NCBI GenBank assembly: GCA_002085355.1
Contig: NATN01000165.1
Coordinates: 1 to 9,058 of the forward strand
Reading direction: 5' to 3'
Source of the DNA: Candidatus Zhuqueibacterota bacterium 4484_87
Lineage (GTDB): Bacteria; Zhuqueibacterota; Zhuqueibacteria; Thermofontimicrobiales; Thermofontimicrobiaceae
DNA length: 9,058 nt
The notes under the pieces: model-generated
Told to the model about the DNA's origin: nothing
Seen by the model: the letters and a program-made list of their open reading frames with translations, nothing else
Databases searched by the model: none
Made by a program: the position numbers and the translations under genes
In this document: positions 1-6,076 of the stretch, piece after piece
How the letters are laid out: each line of letters begins with the position of its first letter
Position numbering within the stretch: position 1 is the first letter of the stretch

Positions 1-594
1 CACTGCACAAATTTCTCAAGCTACGGCTCACATCCTCATTTCACTTGGGCAAAGCCCGATCATCCGACCGGTGTCAGCTTTAGCTATTATATATACCGCG
101 ATACAGGCTCCGGTTTTCAGCATATTGGTACGACTACTTCCACTAACTACACGGATACAGGGGTTGAAATTGACAAATTTGGCTCTACAACGTATTACTA
201 TGTAAAAGCCAAAGGATCAAGTTCTCCTCTGTCCGATGCCTCTGATACAGTGGAATTAAAAACAGACACCGCATCAAAAGGTCTTCCCGGAAATGGTTCT
301 GATCAAACACCAAAAAGCGAGGGAGAAAGAATCGTTTCAGGAATTTTATCGGTTTATCCCAACCCCTTCAACCCGGAGACCCAAATAAATTATCATCTTC
401 CACAAGAATCCCGCGTCACTTTGTCCGTTTACAACATCGCCGGACAGAAAGTCGCCACGCTAATTGCGGAACGGCAATCGGCAGGGACGCATACAGCTAT
501 CTTTGACGGAAGGTCATTGCCTGCGGGTGTTTATTTGGTGAATTTGCAGGTCGGGAGAGAGAATCATTTGCAGAAAGTTTTGTTGGTGAAGTAG
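1..594 (+). CDS. 3' end of secreted protein: fibronectin type III domain plus T9SS type A C-terminal sorting domain (partial)
   Basis: Frame 1 is open from the first base to the TAG at 592-594, giving 197 residues of a protein whose start lies outside the window. Residues about 10-85 look like a fibronectin III or similar beta-sandwich: an FTW strand, then SYYIYRD, then TYYYVKAK near the end, the usual order of core aromatics. A low-complexity Ser/Gly/Lys linker follows. The last 80 residues, starting at YPNPFNP (bases 355-375), are a classic type A sorting domain, with LSVYNIAGQKV, LPAGVYLV and a final KVLLVK. In known T9SS families this domain directs export across the outer membrane and is removed or anchored at the surface. 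The passenger function is unknown because the N-terminus is missing. A GTG at 250 is not the start, since the frame and the domain run through it. Confidence 0.9.
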   Translation, partial: HCTNFSSYGSHPHFTWAKPDHPTGVSFSYYIYRDTGSGFQHIGTTTSTNYTDTGVEIDKFGSTTYYYVKAKGSSSPLSDASDTVELKTDTASKGLPGNGSDQTPKSEGERIVSGILSVYPNPFNPETQINYHLPQESRVTLSVYNIAGQKVATLIAERQSAGTHTAIFDGRSLPAGVYLVNLQVGRENHLQKVLLVK

Positions 595-602
595 AAAAAT
601 GC

Positions 603-623
603 AGCACACCTTCAAGGTGTGCT
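603..623. repeat. Perfect 10-bp-arm palindrome (dispersed repeat type 1, copy A)
   Basis: The arms AGCACACCTT (603-612) and AAGGTGTGCT (614-623) are exact reverse complements around a single C. The palindrome starts 8 bases after the stop codon of the first gene. No T-run follows on either strand, so it is not a standard intrinsic terminator. A related, longer palindrome lies at 3933-3965, also just after a stop codon. Confidence 0.75.
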
Positions 624-630
624 TCACTTC

Positions 631-720
631 AATCTTTCTGCGCTGATCTGCGTTATCTGCGTGAAAAAAGTCTCTCGCCGATTCCGCAGATTCACGCTGA
701 TGGTTCTTATCTGCGCCTAT
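631..720. repeat. Dispersed repeat of the 'ATCTGCGTnATCTGCGTGAA' type, in inverted arrangement
   Basis: Bases about 638-665 carry the motif GATCTGCGTTATCTGCGTG. Bases about 676-702 carry the reverse-complement type (CCGCAGATTCACGCTGAT). The two half-units therefore face each other across a short AAAAAAG centre. From memory, this wording recurs as intergenic filler in many bacterial genomes and produces spurious predicted peptides reading 'LICVICV'. The small open frame over it (619-834) is such a spurious product and overlaps the lctP 3' end. Function unknown. Confidence 0.6.
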
Positions 721-724
721 CCGC

Positions 725-743
725 GAAGATGCAATACATCTTC
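725..743. repeat. Hairpin between the repeat cluster and the lctP 3' end
   Basis: GAAGATG (725-731) and CATCTTC (737-743) are perfect 7-bp arms around a 5-base loop. It lies 24 bases downstream of the stop of the minus-strand permease gene. It could end or protect that transcript, but no T-run follows on the minus strand, so an intrinsic terminator call is weak. It may simply belong to the adjacent repeat cluster. Confidence 0.4.
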
Positions 744-766
744 ACAGTGTGGCACCTGCGCTTGTT

Positions 767-2434
767 TCAAAGCAAATAAATCCCAACCAACCCCAAAACA
801 CCAACAACAGTCACGTAGTAAAATGTCGGAATGAAGGTTTTGCGCAAAGTAACGCCCTCTCTGCCGAGCAAGCCGACGGTGGCGGAGGCAGCTACCACAT
901 TGTGGATGGCAATCATGTTTCCGGCGGCAGCGCCCACGGCTTGCAGCGCCACGGTGAAGTCCGGCGAAATCGCCAGTTTTTCCGCCACGCTGTGCTGGAA
1001 CAAACTGAACATGAGATTGGACACAGTGTTGCTTCCGGCAATGAACGCGCCCAGCGCGCCGATCCAGGGCGCGAACAGGGGCCAGATTTTTCCGACGGTA
1101 TCAGCAACCCACTGCGCCATAGCAACCGGCATACTGGGAAGATGAACGCTGTTAATTCCGCTGTTAATGTAAATGCGCACCATGGGCACGGTAAAAATCA
1201 GCACAAAACCGGCGCCCAGCAGAATTTTAGTGGAGTCGAAAAATGCCCTTTGAACTTGCTTGCGTTTCATGCGATGGAGAAAAATCGTCAGCAGCACGAC
1301 CAGAATCAGTATCGTTCCCGGCAAATAGAGCGGAGTCGTGGCGGCATTAATGGGAGAGCCAAACACGCCGTTCCAGTGCAGGGAGACTGATTTAAGCCAA
1401 GTTCCGAAAGGCAAAAACGGTAATCGCGTGAGTACTAATAACAACGCCACAAACAAATAGGGCAGCCACGCCAGCCAAACCGGAATTTTTTTGTCGGTAA
1501 CTTCGTCCAATCTGATGTCAATGGTGCCCAGCCATTCCTGCGCCCAGTCGGCGCGATGGGGAAAATCCCAGGAATCTTTGGGAATGAGAAATTTTTTCCT
1601 GGCAGCAAAGGTGACAATGACCAATCCGACCAGCGCGCCCAAAAGCGAGGGGAATTCAGGCCCGAGAAAAATTCCCGTGAGCGTGTAAGGAACAGTAAAA
1701 GCCAATCCGCTGAAAATGGCAAACGGTGCAATGGAAAGCCCCTCTGTCCATGATTTGTTTTTCCCGAAAAAACGCGTCATCATCATAATCATCAGCAAAG
1801 GGATCAGCGTTCCGGTGATTCCGTGCAAAATGGCGGCTTCGGCGGCGATGATCCGCAGATATTGCTCGAAGCCGATTCCTGCCGCGGCTAATTTTGCCGT
1901 GAGCTCCGGATTTTGCAGCCCTCCGCGCACGCCGATCAAAATGGGCGTGCCCACGGCGCCGAAAGTCACGGCAGTACTTTGAATCATCATTCCGATCATC
2001 ACTGCGGCTGCCGCCGGAAAACCGATTGCCACCAGCAGCGGCGCGGCAATGGCGGCAGGAGTTCCAAAACCGGAAGCTCCTTCGATGAAAGAACCGAAGA
2101 GCCAGGCGATGATGATTACCTGAACGCGGCGGTCGTCACTGATGTTGGAAAAACCCGCACGGATGGAAGCAATCCCGCCGGAAAATTTCAGTGCGTTCAA
2201 CAAAAAAATGGCGCCAAAAATAATGTACAAAATATCGAATGTGATAAAAAGCCCCTGAATCGTGGAAGCTAAAATATTGAGCAATGTCATTTTCCAGGCA
2301 AAGAAAGCAACAATGGCTGCGACGAGATACGCTGCCGGCATGGCTCTTTTCGCCGGGATGCGAAACCCGACCAGGAGTATCGCAGAAAGAAGAATTGGAG
2401 AAAAACCTAAAAAAGCACCCAAACCCGATGACAT
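767..2434 (-). CDS. lctP: L-lactate/glycolate permease, LctP family
   Basis: A 555-residue polytopic inner-membrane protein, matching the usual family length of about 550. LctP (LldP/GlcA) proteins are proton symporters for L-lactate, D-lactate or glycolate. Family signatures are visible: GASGFGTP at 119-126, TFGAVGTP at 157-164, GSNTVSNLMF at 467-476 and GNMIAIHNVVAASA at 505-518. Many hydrophobic segments occur throughout, and a cytoplasmic-type hydrophilic stretch lies around residues 270-315. The ATG at 2434 is the most upstream in-frame start and has AGGA six bases before it. No lactate dehydrogenase or lutABC genes are next to it, so the exact substrate cannot be set from context. It is divergent from the adenosine deaminase gene and shares a 234-bp intergenic region with it. 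Family assignment is firm; substrate is inferred. Confidence 0.95.
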   Translation of the reverse strand: MSSGLGAFLGFSPILLSAILLVGFRIPAKRAMPAAYLVAAIVAFFAWKMTLLNILASTIQGLFITFDILYIIFGAIFLLNALKFSGGIASIRAGFSNISDDRRVQVIIIAWLFGSFIEGASGFGTPAAIAAPLLVAIGFPAAAAVMIGMMIQSTAVTFGAVGTPILIGVRGGLQNPELTAKLAAAGIGFEQYLRIIAAEAAILHGITGTLIPLLMIMMMTRFFGKNKSWTEGLSIAPFAIFSGLAFTVPYTLTGIFLGPEFPSLLGALVGLVIVTFAARKKFLIPKDSWDFPHRADWAQEWLGTIDIRLDEVTDKKIPVWLAWLPYLFVALLLVLTRLPFLPFGTWLKSVSLHWNGVFGSPINAATTPLYLPGTILILVVLLTIFLHRMKRKQVQRAFFDSTKILLGAGFVLIFTVPMVRIYINSGINSVHLPSMPVAMAQWVADTVGKIWPLFAPWIGALGAFIAGSNTVSNLMFSLFQHSVAEKLAISPDFTVALQAVGAAAGNMIAIHNVVAASATVGLLGREGVTLRKTFIPTFYYVTVVGVLGLVGIYLL

Positions 2435-2487
2435 GGCATATCCTGTTCTGTGAATGAGTTGAATGAAAATTGCATTTGGTATTGATA

Positions 2488-2518
2488 TTCAATTAAAAAA
2501 AATAATTGAAAATGTCAA
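2488..2518 (-). promoter_or_regulatory. Candidate lctP promoter -35 with inverted-repeat operator
   Basis: On the minus strand a consensus TTGACA lies at 2518-2513. Directly downstream is a perfect inverted repeat, TTCAATTA (2488-2495) and TAATTGAA (2503-2510), with a 7-A spacer. The -10 at 17-bp spacing would be TAATTG, a poor match, so the promoter is only tentative. A symmetric site between -35 and start is a typical repressor position. The cognate regulator is not identifiable in the window. Confidence 0.4.
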
Positions 2519-2554
2519 TGTTTTTTTCCTGTACGAGACCGAAAAAATTTATTG

Positions 2555-2585
2555 AATATTTCGAAAATATTTTGTAAATTATAAA
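2555..2585 (+). promoter_or_regulatory. Candidate promoter/operator of the adenosine deaminase gene
   Basis: TATAAA at 2580-2585 is a good -10 box and would place the transcript start near 2592. No good -35 is present. Instead the -35 area is covered by the palindrome AATATTT (2555-2561), CGA, AAATATT (2565-2571). The same core, ATATTT-N3-AAATAT, recurs at 7158-7172 before the last gene. A weak -35 with a symmetric site on it suggests regulated expression. This is inference from pattern alone. Confidence 0.35.
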
Positions 2586-2598
2586 AATAGAATTCTTG

Positions 2599-2650
2599 AG
2601 AAACTTTGTTTCTGACAAAGTGCCCCCGCATTTTCCGGGGGATTGTTTTA
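2599..2650 (+). promoter_or_regulatory. Structured leader with terminator-like hairpin (possible attenuator)
   Basis: Two back-to-back hairpins lie between the putative promoter and the ribosome binding site. The first is ACTTTGT (2603-2609) paired with ACAAAGT (2615-2621). The second is CCCCCG (2623-2628) paired with CGGGGG (2636-2641), followed by the T-rich ATTGTTTTA. The second has intrinsic terminator form but precedes the gene. An alternative stem, AGAAAC (2599-2604) with GTTTCT (2608-2613), competes with the first hairpin. This layout fits attenuation, but no known riboswitch aptamer is recognised. Confidence 0.4.
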
Positions 2651-2655
2651 CTGAG

Positions 2656-2660
2656 AAAGG
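2656..2660 (+). promoter_or_regulatory. Ribosome binding site setting the adenosine deaminase start at 2669
   Basis: AAAGG, eight bases before the ATG at 2669, favours that start over an in-frame TTG at 2606. The TTG would sit inside the leader hairpins and would add 21 residues (MFLTKC...VSP) not expected for the family. Confidence 0.65.
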
Positions 2661-2668
2661 TGTCGCCT

Positions 2669-3907
2669 ATGGCAAATAAAATTGTGAAAGAAAACGACCC
2701 GCTGCGGGAAATAATCAAAAAAATCCCTAAAACCGATCTGCACGTGCATCTGGACGGTTCCATTCGAATGAAGACATTGATTGAAATTGCCAAAAAGGAG
2801 AAAATGGAGCTTCCCAGCTACACTGTGGAAGGGATGAATGAACTGGTTTTCAAAGATAATTACAATAATTTGCAGGAATATCTGAATACGTTCGGCTATT
2901 CCTGCGCAGTGATGCAAAAGCCGGAATATCTGGAACAGATCGCTTACGAGCTGGCCCTGGACAATCAGGCTGAAGGCGTGCGTTACGTAGAAGTGCGTTT
3001 TGCGCCGCAGTTGCATATCAACAAACACATGGACATGAAAACCGTGCTGTTGTCCGTAAACCGAGGCCTCGACCGGGCGCAGAAGGAATTCAACAGTCGC
3101 AAAGAGGTGGTTGCCGGAGAGGAGCCACCGTTTTTCTACGGCATCATCGTCAGTGCGCTGCGCATGTTTGGCAAATACTCGGATTATTACGCTAATTTCA
3201 TCGACGCACATCCGTTTTCAGATGCGAAAACAATTGCCAGTCTGGGCTCGCTGGAGTTGGCTCGCGGCGCAGTGCAGGTCCGGGATGAGGAAGGAATCCC
3301 CATCACCGGTTTTGATCTTGCCGGTGCTGAAGAAGGCAATCCCGCCAAAATTCACATTCAGGCGTTTCAGTACGCGCATCAGCATTTTCTCGCGAAAACC
3401 GTGCATGCAGGGGAAGCGTATGGCCCGCCATCCATTTTTCAGGCAATCACCGATCTCCATGCTGATCGCCTTGGGCACGGGTACTATTTGTTTGATACGA
3501 CAAAATTTGAAGGTGAAAAAGTTCAGGACAAAGAACAGTACGTGGAAAATTTGTGCCAGTACATTGCCGATCGACGAGTGACAATTGAAGTATGTTTGAC
3601 GAGCAACATGCAAACCAATCCTTCGCTCAAAGACATTCAGTACCACTCATTCAAAAAAATGGTGGAACGCAAATTGAGCACAACAATTTGCACCGACAAC
3701 CGTACTGTGAGCAAAACGACAGTAACGGATGAGGTGCTGCTGGCTGTTCGCAGTTTCGATTTGGGACCGAACACACTGAAAAACATCGTGATTTACGGTT
3801 TCAAGCGCAGTTTTTTCCCGGAAAATTACATCAAGAAACGCCAGTACGTGCGGCAATGTATTGATTTCTATGAGAAAATTGTAAAGGGAACGAAATTAGA
3901 GAGTTAA
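2669..3907 (+). CDS. Adenosine deaminase family protein (zinc-dependent purine deaminase)
   Basis: A 412-residue member of the adenosine/AMP deaminase metallohydrolase superfamily, predicted to convert adenosine (or a related 6-aminopurine nucleoside) to inosine plus ammonia in the cytoplasm. Visible active-site elements, in order: the zinc pair H25/H27 in DLHVHLDGS; VRYVEVRFAPQ; H246 and catalytic E249 in VHAGEAYGP; H270 in RLGHG; CLTSNMQT; and zinc ligand D343 in CTDNRT. The residue after that Asp is Asn344, where the E. coli and mammalian enzymes have a second Asp. As I recall, TDN also occurs in actinobacterial adenosine deaminases. The protein is longer than E. coli Add (about 333 residues), with extra sequence around 130-150 and 275-300. 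Substrate could be adenosine or another adenosine-like compound. It is monocistronic, divergent from lctP, and has a structured leader. Confidence 0.9.
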   Translation: MANKIVKENDPLREIIKKIPKTDLHVHLDGSIRMKTLIEIAKKEKMELPSYTVEGMNELVFKDNYNNLQEYLNTFGYSCAVMQKPEYLEQIAYELALDNQAEGVRYVEVRFAPQLHINKHMDMKTVLLSVNRGLDRAQKEFNSRKEVVAGEEPPFFYGIIVSALRMFGKYSDYYANFIDAHPFSDAKTIASLGSLELARGAVQVRDEEGIPITGFDLAGAEEGNPAKIHIQAFQYAHQHFLAKTVHAGEAYGPPSIFQAITDLHADRLGHGYYLFDTTKFEGEKVQDKEQYVENLCQYIADRRVTIEVCLTSNMQTNPSLKDIQYHSFKKMVERKLSTTICTDNRTVSKTTVTDEVLLAVRSFDLGPNTLKNIVIYGFKRSFFPENYIKKRQYVRQCIDFYEKIVKGTKLES

Positions 3908-3932
3908 ATTTTTATTTTCAGGTGTAGTTATC

Positions 3933-3965
3933 AGGTGTCGTACACTTCATAAGTGTGCTACACCT
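3933..3965. repeat. Imperfect 15-bp-arm palindrome (dispersed repeat type 1, copy B)
   Basis: AGGTGTCGTACACTT (3933-3947) pairs with AAGTGTGCTACACCT (3951-3965) at 13 of 15 positions around a CAT loop. It shares the ACACTT/AAGTGT-type core and GTGTGCT wording with the palindrome at 603-623. A partial extra copy, CAGGTGTAG, precedes it at 3920-3928. It lies between two convergent genes. No T-run follows on either strand, so it is not a clear bidirectional terminator. Confidence 0.65.
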
Positions 3966-4019
3966 AAAAATCCTGCAACTGTATTTCATATCACTAAAAA
4001 TCACTTTAAAAAAGCTGAA

Positions 4020-4066
4020 TAAAAATCTTTGTGTCCTCCGCGCATACTTGGCGATCTCTGCGGTTA
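4020..4066 (+). repeat. Dispersed repeat of the 'TTTGTGTCCTCCGCG...TCTCTGCGGTTAA' type
   Basis: The stretch reads like a very common intergenic filler of the form 'CTTTGCGTCC TnnGCG nCTTnGCGGTTAA'. It gives spurious peptides such as LCVLRAYLAISAVN. The small open frame covering it (3955-4152) overlaps the 3' end of the next gene and is rejected as a protein. Its 3'-gap location parallels the repeat at 631-720. Confidence 0.5.
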
Positions 4067-4120
4067 ATTTTTGTTGCTTTTTTTATTATGAGGGAAAACA
4101 TATTTTTTACAAAAGTTTAA

Positions 4121-5209
4121 TCACTTATTCTTCTTCCACCCCGGATGCGTAATCCCGTGAAATTTAATTTTGTAATTCAATGAGCGATTGGAGATGCCCA
4201 GAATTTTTGCCGCGTCCTTTTGTACCCAGCGCGCGATTTCCAGCGCTTTGAGAATGTGGCGGCGTTCCAGTTCTTTTAGATTCAGAGTCTCCGGCTGAAC
4301 ATCTTCTTCATTTTTTTTGCGCCGCTCTTTTCCTCCGGCAAGAAAATAATCCTTTCCGGACAGAGAAAGATGATCACAGGTGATCAACCCACCTTCATCA
4401 ACAAGCAGCACTGCGCGCTCAACCAAATTGCGCAATTCGCGCACATTGCCGGGCCAAAAATGATTCACAAGAAGTTTTTTCGTATTCTCGGTGAAACCGC
4501 GGGTTGCCTTTCGCATCTCTTTGCTGAACTTTTTACGAAGAAAATCGGCAATAAACAGAATATCTTCAGGCCTCTCGCGCAGCGGCGGAACTTTGATATT
4601 CACCACATTCAGACGATAATAGAGATCGCTGCGAAACCAGCCTTCTTCGATGGCTTGCTCCAAATTTTTATTGGTCGCTGCCACCACCCGCACATCCACT
4701 CGAATCAAATCATTGCCACCGACGCGGGAAAATTCCCTGTTTTGCAGCACGCGGAGAATTTTCGCTTGCGTCACAGGATTCATGTCGCCTATTTCGTCCA
4801 AAAAGATAGTCCCCCCGTTCGCTTGCTCAAATTTCCCAATGCGACGCTGATAAGCTCCGGTGAATGCGCCCTTTTCATGACCAAACAGTTCGCTCTCCAA
4901 CAAATTATCCGGAAGTGCAGCGCAATTCACTTTCACGTACGGCTTACTGTGGCGGAGGCTGGTGAAATGGATGAGGTCTGCAATCAGCTCTTTACCCGTT
5001 CCGGTCTCTCCGGTGATGAGTATGCTGGAATTGCTTTTGGCGACTTTTTTGATGAGTTCAAAAATCTCCCGAATTTTCGGGCTGCGGCTAACAGCAGGAT
5101 AGAAATGGTCAAAATCAAATTCCTTCATCAGTTCACGGCTGGTACTCAAAGGAATATCGAGATATTCGGCAACCATCTGTTCGCTAATTTCCTCTGCAAA
5201 ATTGTTCAT
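4121..5209 (-). CDS. Sigma-54-dependent transcriptional activator, AAA+ plus Fis-type HTH, no receiver domain
   Basis: A 362-residue bacterial enhancer-binding protein. The AAA+ ATPase has Walker A GETGTGKE at 67-74, the sigma-54 contact loop GAFTGA at 114-119, and Walker B TIFLDE at 134-139. It also has RSDLYYRLNV and WPGNVRELRN, both typical of the family. After a charged linker (about 285-308), a Fis/HTH_8-type region spans about 309-355, with the helix-turn-helix AAKILGISNRSLNYKIK at 333-349. Only about 40 residues precede the ATPase core: no receiver, GAF or PAS domain. This resembles PspF-type activators, which are controlled by a separate protein or by expression level. An in-frame stop lies shortly upstream of the ATG at 5209, and GGGGT precedes it, so N-terminal truncation by start misassignment is unlikely. 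Its targets are unknown. It is convergent with the deaminase gene and shows no partner kinase. Confidence 0.95.
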   Translation of the reverse strand: MNNFAEEISEQMVAEYLDIPLSTSRELMKEFDFDHFYPAVSRSPKIREIFELIKKVAKSNSSILITGETGTGKELIADLIHFTSLRHSKPYVKVNCAALPDNLLESELFGHEKGAFTGAYQRRIGKFEQANGGTIFLDEIGDMNPVTQAKILRVLQNREFSRVGGNDLIRVDVRVVAATNKNLEQAIEEGWFRSDLYYRLNVVNIKVPPLRERPEDILFIADFLRKKFSKEMRKATRGFTENTKKLLVNHFWPGNVRELRNLVERAVLLVDEGGLITCDHLSLSGKDYFLAGGKERRKKNEEDVQPETLNLKELERRHILKALEIARWVQKDAAKILGISNRSLNYKIKFHGITHPGWKKNK

Positions 5210-5266
5210 TTTATTTACCCCAGAATTTTATTGGCGCATTTTTCGACATCTCGCCGGTTAGCTAAT

Positions 5267-5282
5267 GACAAATTCCATACCA
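5267..5282 (-). promoter_or_regulatory. Weak sigma-54-like promoter upstream of the activator gene
   Basis: On the minus strand the site reads TGGTATGGAATTTGTC, against the sigma-54 consensus TGGCAC-N5-TTGC. The GG and the spacing to the -12 element are kept, but the -12 GC is GT and two of six bases in the -24 block differ. Transcription would start about 45 bases before the ATG. If real, the activator could regulate itself. A small inverted repeat, CCATTA-TTTT-TAATGG (5280-5295), abuts it. Confidence 0.2.
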
Positions 5283-5295
5283 TTATTTTTAATGG

Positions 5296-5740
5296 GTACC
5301 TATCTTTTTTAATAACATCTGGTTAACACAGAAATTAATACAGCAATTCTTAAAATTGTAAATCTCAAGGTGAAAATATTTGTCTAAATTACGACATAAA
5401 CATATTTCACATTTAAATCTACTTCATTGAATTCATTAGAGTTAAGGGATCATATCCGCAAATCAATATCAATGTTCAAAATTCAACACGAGCAAGCACG
5501 ATAAAACAGCTTTAATTCTTTTAAAATCATCAAGTAAGCTGATTGACAAAACACAAATTCATTTAAAAAGCAATACATTACGTCTGAATTTGAATAGTAT
5601 TTCGCAGGACGGCAAAATTGTGTTCAACATTTTGACACAACAGAGCTTTTAAAACGCTGAAAAGCTACCGCGACACGAAAAAGGCAAAAATGCTATCCAG
5701 AGCTTAATTCTCAACTTATCGAATTCAACCGCAAAAAAAT
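5296..5740. other. AT-rich stretch with no convincing gene
   Basis: I see no supported gene here. On the plus strand a 68-codon frame is open from 5446 to the TAA at 5650-5652, but it has no ATG and no ribosome binding site. A hairpin with 7-bp arms, AGCTTTT (5644-5650) and AAAAGCT (5660-5666), overlaps the end of that frame and lacks a T-run. The composition (many AAAA/TTTT/ATTC words) fits non-coding or decayed DNA. Confidence 0.5.
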
Positions 5741-5905
5741 TGAATGTCCCCCATTTTTTGTTTAGTTATCTAATCAGATCGTTATTGACATCTAACAGCT
5801 TGAAAAAGTCCTCGTCAGAATCGGAACTTTTTCCCGTCAATTGCTGCTTCCTCTCTTTTATCCCACGCCTTCAACGCTTAATTTTTTGGAATGTGGTACT
5901 AAACC

Positions 5906-5990
5906 GAGGGCGTTGCCCTTGGCTAAATTATGTTACGCCGTTGGCGTAAGCCCTGAAAAGACGTCATAAATTAGCATGGGACAACGCCCC
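5906..5990. repeat. REP/BIME-like unit: two inverted 26-base copies around a perfect hairpin
   Basis: Bases 5907-5932 and the reverse complement of 5965-5990 agree at 20 of 26 positions (core GGGCGTTG, shared GCTAA and TTATG). Between them is a perfect hairpin, TTACGCC (5933-5939), GTT, GGCGTAA (5943-5949). Smaller stems nest in each copy: GGGC-GTT-GCCC on the left and CATGGG-N7-CCCATG on the right. From memory, 'GGGCGTTGCCC...GCTAA' palindromes are abundant in FCB-group genomes and give spurious peptides; the small open frame at 5740-5949 is one. Confidence 0.7.
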
Positions 5991-6009
5991 ATGAATCAGA
6001 GGAAGAAAA

Positions 6010-6076
6010 ATCCGGAATACATTCCCTTTATGGAACGGCACATAATGAGCTCTGAAGGAGCGGAATAAAAATTCGG
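6010..6076. repeat. Second REP-like segment (GGAAT/ATTCC and GCTC/GAGC stems)
   Basis: GGAAT-AC-ATTCC (6014-6025) and GCTC-TGAAG-GAGC (6049-6061) are small stems. The segment reads like the reverse of the 'ATTCCGCTCC...GAGCT' filler that I recall from Bacteroidota-type intergenic regions. It follows the 5906-5990 unit within the same inverted-repeat-bounded element. No gene is visible. Confidence 0.45.

Noticed and set aside
750..770. Sigma-54-like TGGCAC...TTG near 750
   Set aside because: The spacing is one base too long, the -12 GC is absent, and it would fire antisense into the permease gene from within a repeat cluster.
619..834. Small open frame giving an LSALICVICV peptide
   Set aside because: It is built from the dispersed repeat and runs into the 3' end of the permease gene; this is a known type of spurious prediction.
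749..1390. 213-codon open frame on the plus strand
   Set aside because: It is antisense to the permease gene. Its His/Asn/Gly/Arg-rich composition is typical of a shadow frame.
2606..2668. TTG start that would lengthen the adenosine deaminase by 21 residues
   Set aside because: It falls inside the leader hairpins, has no ribosome binding site, and the ATG at 2669 has a well-spaced AAAGG. The extra residues do not look like family sequence.
3955..4152. Small open frame giving an LCVLRAYLAISAVN peptide
   Set aside because: It is built from a dispersed repeat and overlaps the 3' end of the activator gene.
4370..5326. 318-codon open frame on the plus strand
   Set aside because: It is antisense to the sigma-54 activator, whose motifs are unmistakable. 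The product has no recognisable domain and is a shadow of that gene.
5543..5571. Consensus TTGACA in the gene-poor stretch
   Set aside because: No acceptable -10 box at 16-18 bp spacing and no gene follows.
5446..5652. 68-codon open stretch with protein-like wording (KLIDKTQIHLK...DGKIVFNIL)
   Set aside because: It has no ATG and no ribosome binding site. AT-rich DNA yields K/N/I/L-rich frames by chance. A homology search could reopen it as a decayed gene.
5740..5949. 69-codon open frame ending in GRCPWLNYVTPLA
   Set aside because: It starts on a TTG inside the left inverted repeat and ends in the REP hairpin; the tail is a typical REP-derived spurious peptide.
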